The notes beneath the pieces are model-generated. The model saw nothing but the letters and a program-made list of their open reading frames with translations, had not been told where the DNA came from and did no database searches. The translations under genes and the position numbers were made by a program. DNA of 64,000 bases from Istiophorus platypterus (taxonomy: Eukaryota; Chordata; Actinopteri; Istiophoriformes; Istiophoridae), in assembly GCA_016859345.1 (NCBI GenBank), contig CM029129.1, forward strand, positions 11,238,946 to 11,302,945, in the 5' to 3' direction. Shown here one piece after another: positions 63,101 through 64,000 of this stretch. The stretch's first letter is position 1; each line of letters begins with the position of its first letter.

Positions 63101-63984
63101 CCAGGAATTTGCGAAGTAGAAAGTAGCAGTAGTGCTGTTTGTTTTTTGTTTCTCCAGTTTGATTTTATAATAAAATTTAGAATATTCTACTATTCATCAT
63201 TTCTGCCACGATGATTGATTTTATTTGTATCACAGAACAGTGTCTGTGAACACTAAGGTAGCCACAAGATGTAAAACCAGCTTATTCTAGTTTATAACAG
63301 ATTGTTTAACAGCAGCCATGTGGGAAATCTGAGTGCTCCTCAACTGCTCAAACTGTAAGAGATCTGATCAAACTTTTGGACATTCCAGAAATCCATCCAA
63401 TCATTCAACAGCCAGATCTTTGATTTTCATGGCAATTATTCAGGCACTGTGACAACCCCATCAGACTGAACAGGAAACTTCAGCGGAGAAAAGCTCTGTT
63501 CAATCCATACAGTATCAACAGCATCGTCTTATTTGCAGTGTCCTCTGGCATTCCTCCTTTCAGTATTGTTTCTCCTTTGGTTTTTTTGTTTTTAATTTTT
63601 TTTTTTAACCAAAATGTAAGTGAAGGTTAATTTCCCTCTCTTTGTTTTAGAGTGTACAGCCAGATGCAGCTTCTCCCATGCACGTGAGTACTGTTCTCTT
63701 CTTTCTATGTTAAAACATTTTCAAAGCTTAACCCAAAACAAGGCATTTCTCCTCATTATCATTGTGTAATTGTGACTTTCGTGACTGTGTCATTTTGTCT
63801 GTTCTTTAAAAGGGCCATAATTGGATCATTGTGTACAGTCGGCCGGTCTACTTTTGCTTGTGCTGTGTGATGATCTGGATCTTTGACCTATCTGGGAGTG
63901 CTGGAAGCCTGCAGCCCCTCTCCCTCTATGGTGTTACCTTCTTCTCTGCACACTTCCTGATCTGTGTCAGGGATATGCTCATCG
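53981..63984 (+). CDS. pcnx3: Pecanex-like protein 3, 5' portion (14 coding exons, runs off window)
   Basis: This is a multi-pass membrane protein of the pecanex family. Drosophila pecanex acts in the Notch pathway and ER homeostasis; the vertebrate PCNX3 role is poorly known. The exons join in frame to 3373 nt, encoding residues 1-1124 of a protein that is about 2000 residues in human. Visible features are MGSQALQILRQGVWASLTGG at the N-terminus and two membrane segments (about 30-50 and 55-80). A Ser/Pro-rich loop spans about 90-950, with the PCNX3-specific conserved blocks TVFRKVNSTPPVRCSSQHS, DIKELMREQGSNNVIVTSA, TASAKTHARVLSMDGAGG and TFDDTSEGAVHYFYDESG. Further membrane segments lie from about 1012 onward. 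These blocks match human PCNX3 far better than PCNX1 as recalled. The ATG at 53981 has GAG before and G after. Confidence 0.95.
54134..54963 (+). other. pcnx3: pcnx3 intron 1 (830 nt)
   Basis: AT-rich, with T runs near the acceptor (ttttcactccctctcag). Nothing else was recognised. Confidence 0.85.
54964..55172 (+). CDS. pcnx3: pcnx3 coding exon 2
   Basis: Encodes AFPPSLVVAGVYSAVVAVFF, the second membrane segment, then VVNYRLHAMFDLGEIVEKKQ, conserved with human PCNX3. The rest (TVEAPRTEDGDEGSG) is acidic and variable. It ends two bases into an Arg codon at gtaaga. Confidence 0.94.
55270..55375 (+). CDS. pcnx3: pcnx3 coding exon 3
   Basis: Encodes VEMTVFRKVNSTPPVRCSSQ then HSLFGLNQVS, nearly identical to the human PCNX3 block. 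106 nt, donor gtgagg. Confidence 0.94.
55596..55635 (+). CDS. pcnx3: pcnx3 coding exon 4 (40 nt)
   Basis: A small exon encoding EFLPQLEDTGGTK plus one base. Acceptor ttattcttcag, donor gtatga. Human PCNX3 has ELLPRMEDSGPLR at this point, followed by the same DIKEL. Confidence 0.9.
55816..55911 (+). CDS. pcnx3: pcnx3 coding exon 5
   Basis: Encodes DIKELMREQGSNNVIVTSAH then REILRQSSQDTI, a highly conserved pecanex-3 block. 96 nt, donor gtaagt. Confidence 0.94.
56223..57974 (+). CDS. pcnx3: pcnx3 large coding exon 6 (Ser/Pro-rich loop)
   Basis: This 1752-nt exon encodes residues 202-785, low-complexity and probably disordered. Conserved islands include SDTPLSPL-like LGDTPLSPLIKSSLSEELSE, STDSCFS, DRETLSTVSSYRSEKTDSTQ, VVRPKDLKLLR, SLGSQRRYSS, SSSSTSCYSP and TASAKTHARVLSMDGAGG, all of which have counterparts in human PCNX3. 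A run of ten Asp codons (57500-57529, residues 628-637) has no counterpart in human. The exon ends one base into an Ala codon at gtgagt. It is unusually long for a vertebrate internal exon, but this is typical of pecanex genes. Confidence 0.93.
57500..57529 (+). repeat. pcnx3: Coding (GAC)7(GAT)2GAC repeat, ten Asp
   Basis: A trinucleotide run within pcnx3 encodes D628-D637 between QRRYSS and SSSSTSCYSP. In human PCNX3 these flanks are adjacent as recalled, so this is a lineage-specific expansion. Confidence 0.85.
57975..59853 (+). other. pcnx3: pcnx3 intron 6 (1.9 kb)
   Basis: Donor gtgagt, acceptor aacccttctacag. No exon or classified repeat was recognised. Minus-strand ORFs at its right end overlap the following exon and are shadows. 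Confidence 0.8.
59854..59983 (+). CDS. pcnx3: pcnx3 coding exon 7
   Basis: Encodes SSVKRTQAIRRRHNAGSNPT then PPPSTMGSPP, matching the human PCNX3 RTQAIRRRHNAGSNPTPP block. 130 nt, donor gttagt after two bases of a Ser codon. Confidence 0.94.
59984..60320 (+). other. pcnx3: pcnx3 intron 7 (337 nt)
   Basis: Ends in a T/G-rich tract (tttgttttttttgttttgtt) before tatcctttag. Nothing else was recognised. Confidence 0.85.
60321..60490 (+). CDS. pcnx3: pcnx3 coding exon 8
   Basis: Encodes SHSRTRTLPSALQFASSLLL then EASTFDDTSEGAVHYFYDES, one of the best conserved pecanex segments ahead of the membrane core. 170 nt, donor gtgagt. Confidence 0.95.
60491..60859 (+). other. pcnx3: pcnx3 intron 8 (369 nt)
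   Basis: AT-rich intron, acceptor ctgggtaacag. Nothing else was recognised. Confidence 0.85.
60860..60917 (+). CDS. pcnx3: pcnx3 coding exon 9 (58 nt)
   Basis: Encodes GVKRSYTFGPAGGGYEDPVQ with split end codons. The human counterpart is GVRRSYTFGLAGGGYENPV. Confidence 0.93.
61017..61158 (+). CDS. pcnx3: pcnx3 coding exon 10
   Basis: Encodes a Ser-rich start (RQSQSSSFTSTEV) and LQPRPVVLQGMQVRRVPLEM, almost identical to human PCNX3. 142 nt, donor gttagc on a codon boundary. Confidence 0.94.
61306..61463 (+). CDS. pcnx3: pcnx3 coding exon 11
   Basis: Encodes an acidic start (FDLDHESLQESQENTLMIEE), then YYRFWVLPGKWLRVRYDRLA and LLALLDR, the conserved lead-in to the membrane core. 158 nt, donor gtaagt. 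Confidence 0.94.
61464..62333 (+). other. pcnx3: pcnx3 intron 11 (870 nt)
   Basis: AT-rich, acceptor attctgttgccag. Nothing else was recognised. Confidence 0.85.
62334..62487 (+). CDS. pcnx3: pcnx3 coding exon 12 (two membrane segments)
   Basis: Encodes VGENVFAVVLASLVAFLGFL and [20 protein letters not shown], two hydrophobic helices strongly conserved across pecanex proteins. 154 nt. The donor gtaccg is weak, with C instead of G at +5. Confidence 0.95.
62488..63650 (+). other. pcnx3: pcnx3 intron 12 (1.2 kb)
   Basis: Precedes the 33-nt exon. The acceptor ctctctttgttttag has a strong pyrimidine tract. No classified repeat was recognised. Confidence 0.8.
63651..63683 (+). CDS. pcnx3: pcnx3 microexon 13 (33 nt)
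   Basis: Encodes exactly SVQPDAASPMH, identical to the human PCNX3 sequence at this place. In frame on both sides (phase 0-0), with acceptor ttgttttag and donor gtgagt. Confidence 0.93.
63813..63984 (+). CDS. pcnx3: pcnx3 coding exon 14 (last in window)
   Basis: Encodes GHNWIIVYSRPVYFCLCCVM (membrane segment), a short loop, and LSLYGVTFFSAHFLICVRDM, a further membrane segment. It ends one base into a codon at gttagt (63985). The gene continues past the window edge. Confidence 0.94.
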
Positions 63985-64000
63985 GTTAGTTTTTATACAT

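Noticed and set aside
1..64000. tRNA, rRNA, tRNA-derived SINE and microRNA genes
   Set aside because: No A/B-box tRNA promoter pair, rRNA motif or convincing long precursor hairpin was noticed. A dedicated search could still find small ones.

Overview
The window is vertebrate nuclear DNA, most likely from a teleost fish. It shows split genes with GT/AG introns, AT-rich introns, many CA and other simple repeats, and fish-type Tc1-like and LINE remnants. It carries two brain-expressed membrane-protein genes, both on the + strand, and no bacterial-type gene organisation.

Region 1 (1 to about 18.4 kb) has no exon that I can recognise. It reads as the large intron of alpha-neurexin-2 lying upstream of the beta promoter. 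It contains one decayed LINE ORF1 fragment on the minus strand (about 425-1110) and several simple repeats. Region 2 (about 18.4-47.0 kb) is the 3' half of neurexin-2 (nrxn2). It holds the beta-specific promoter/leader and first exon (to 19769), then six exons shared by alpha and beta forms: two constitutive LNS6 exons, the 90-nt alternative SS4 exon, the exon completing LNS6 and starting the stalk, an 85-nt stalk exon, and the last exon with stalk, transmembrane helix and cytoplasmic tail. Reading frame is kept across every junction I assigned. With SS4 included the beta form is 639 residues from the ATG at 19511. An intronic cluster of five TTAA tetramers sits 7 nt past the SS4 exon, where STAR-family splicing repressors are known to act on neurexins. 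Two diverged copies of an unclassified dispersed repeat lie in the introns near 27.0-27.8 and 32.1-32.9 kb.

Region 3 (47.0-52.1 kb) is nrxn2 3' UTR and intergenic DNA. It ends in a collapsed Tc1-like transposon carrying the C-terminal end of a transposase. Region 4 (52.1-64.0 kb) is the promoter and 5' portion of pecanex-like 3 (pcnx3). There is a CRE and a CCAAT box in a CpG-rich stretch, a probable 5' UTR, then fourteen coding exons from the ATG at 53981 to the window edge, giving the first 1124 residues. These include two N-terminal membrane segments, a long Ser/Pro-rich loop mostly in one 1752-nt exon, and four further membrane segments. The gene continues beyond the window.

The two genes are not known to act in one pathway. 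Their shared interest is conserved linkage (both map to 11q13 in human) and a compact intergenic interval. I did not find a previously undescribed system. The most useful observations are the SS4 splicing element, the altered nrxn2 cytoplasmic tail, the Z-DNA-prone tract upstream of the beta promoter, and the transposon remnant next to the pcnx3 promoter. The choice between the nrxn2a and nrxn2b duplicates cannot be made from this sequence alone.
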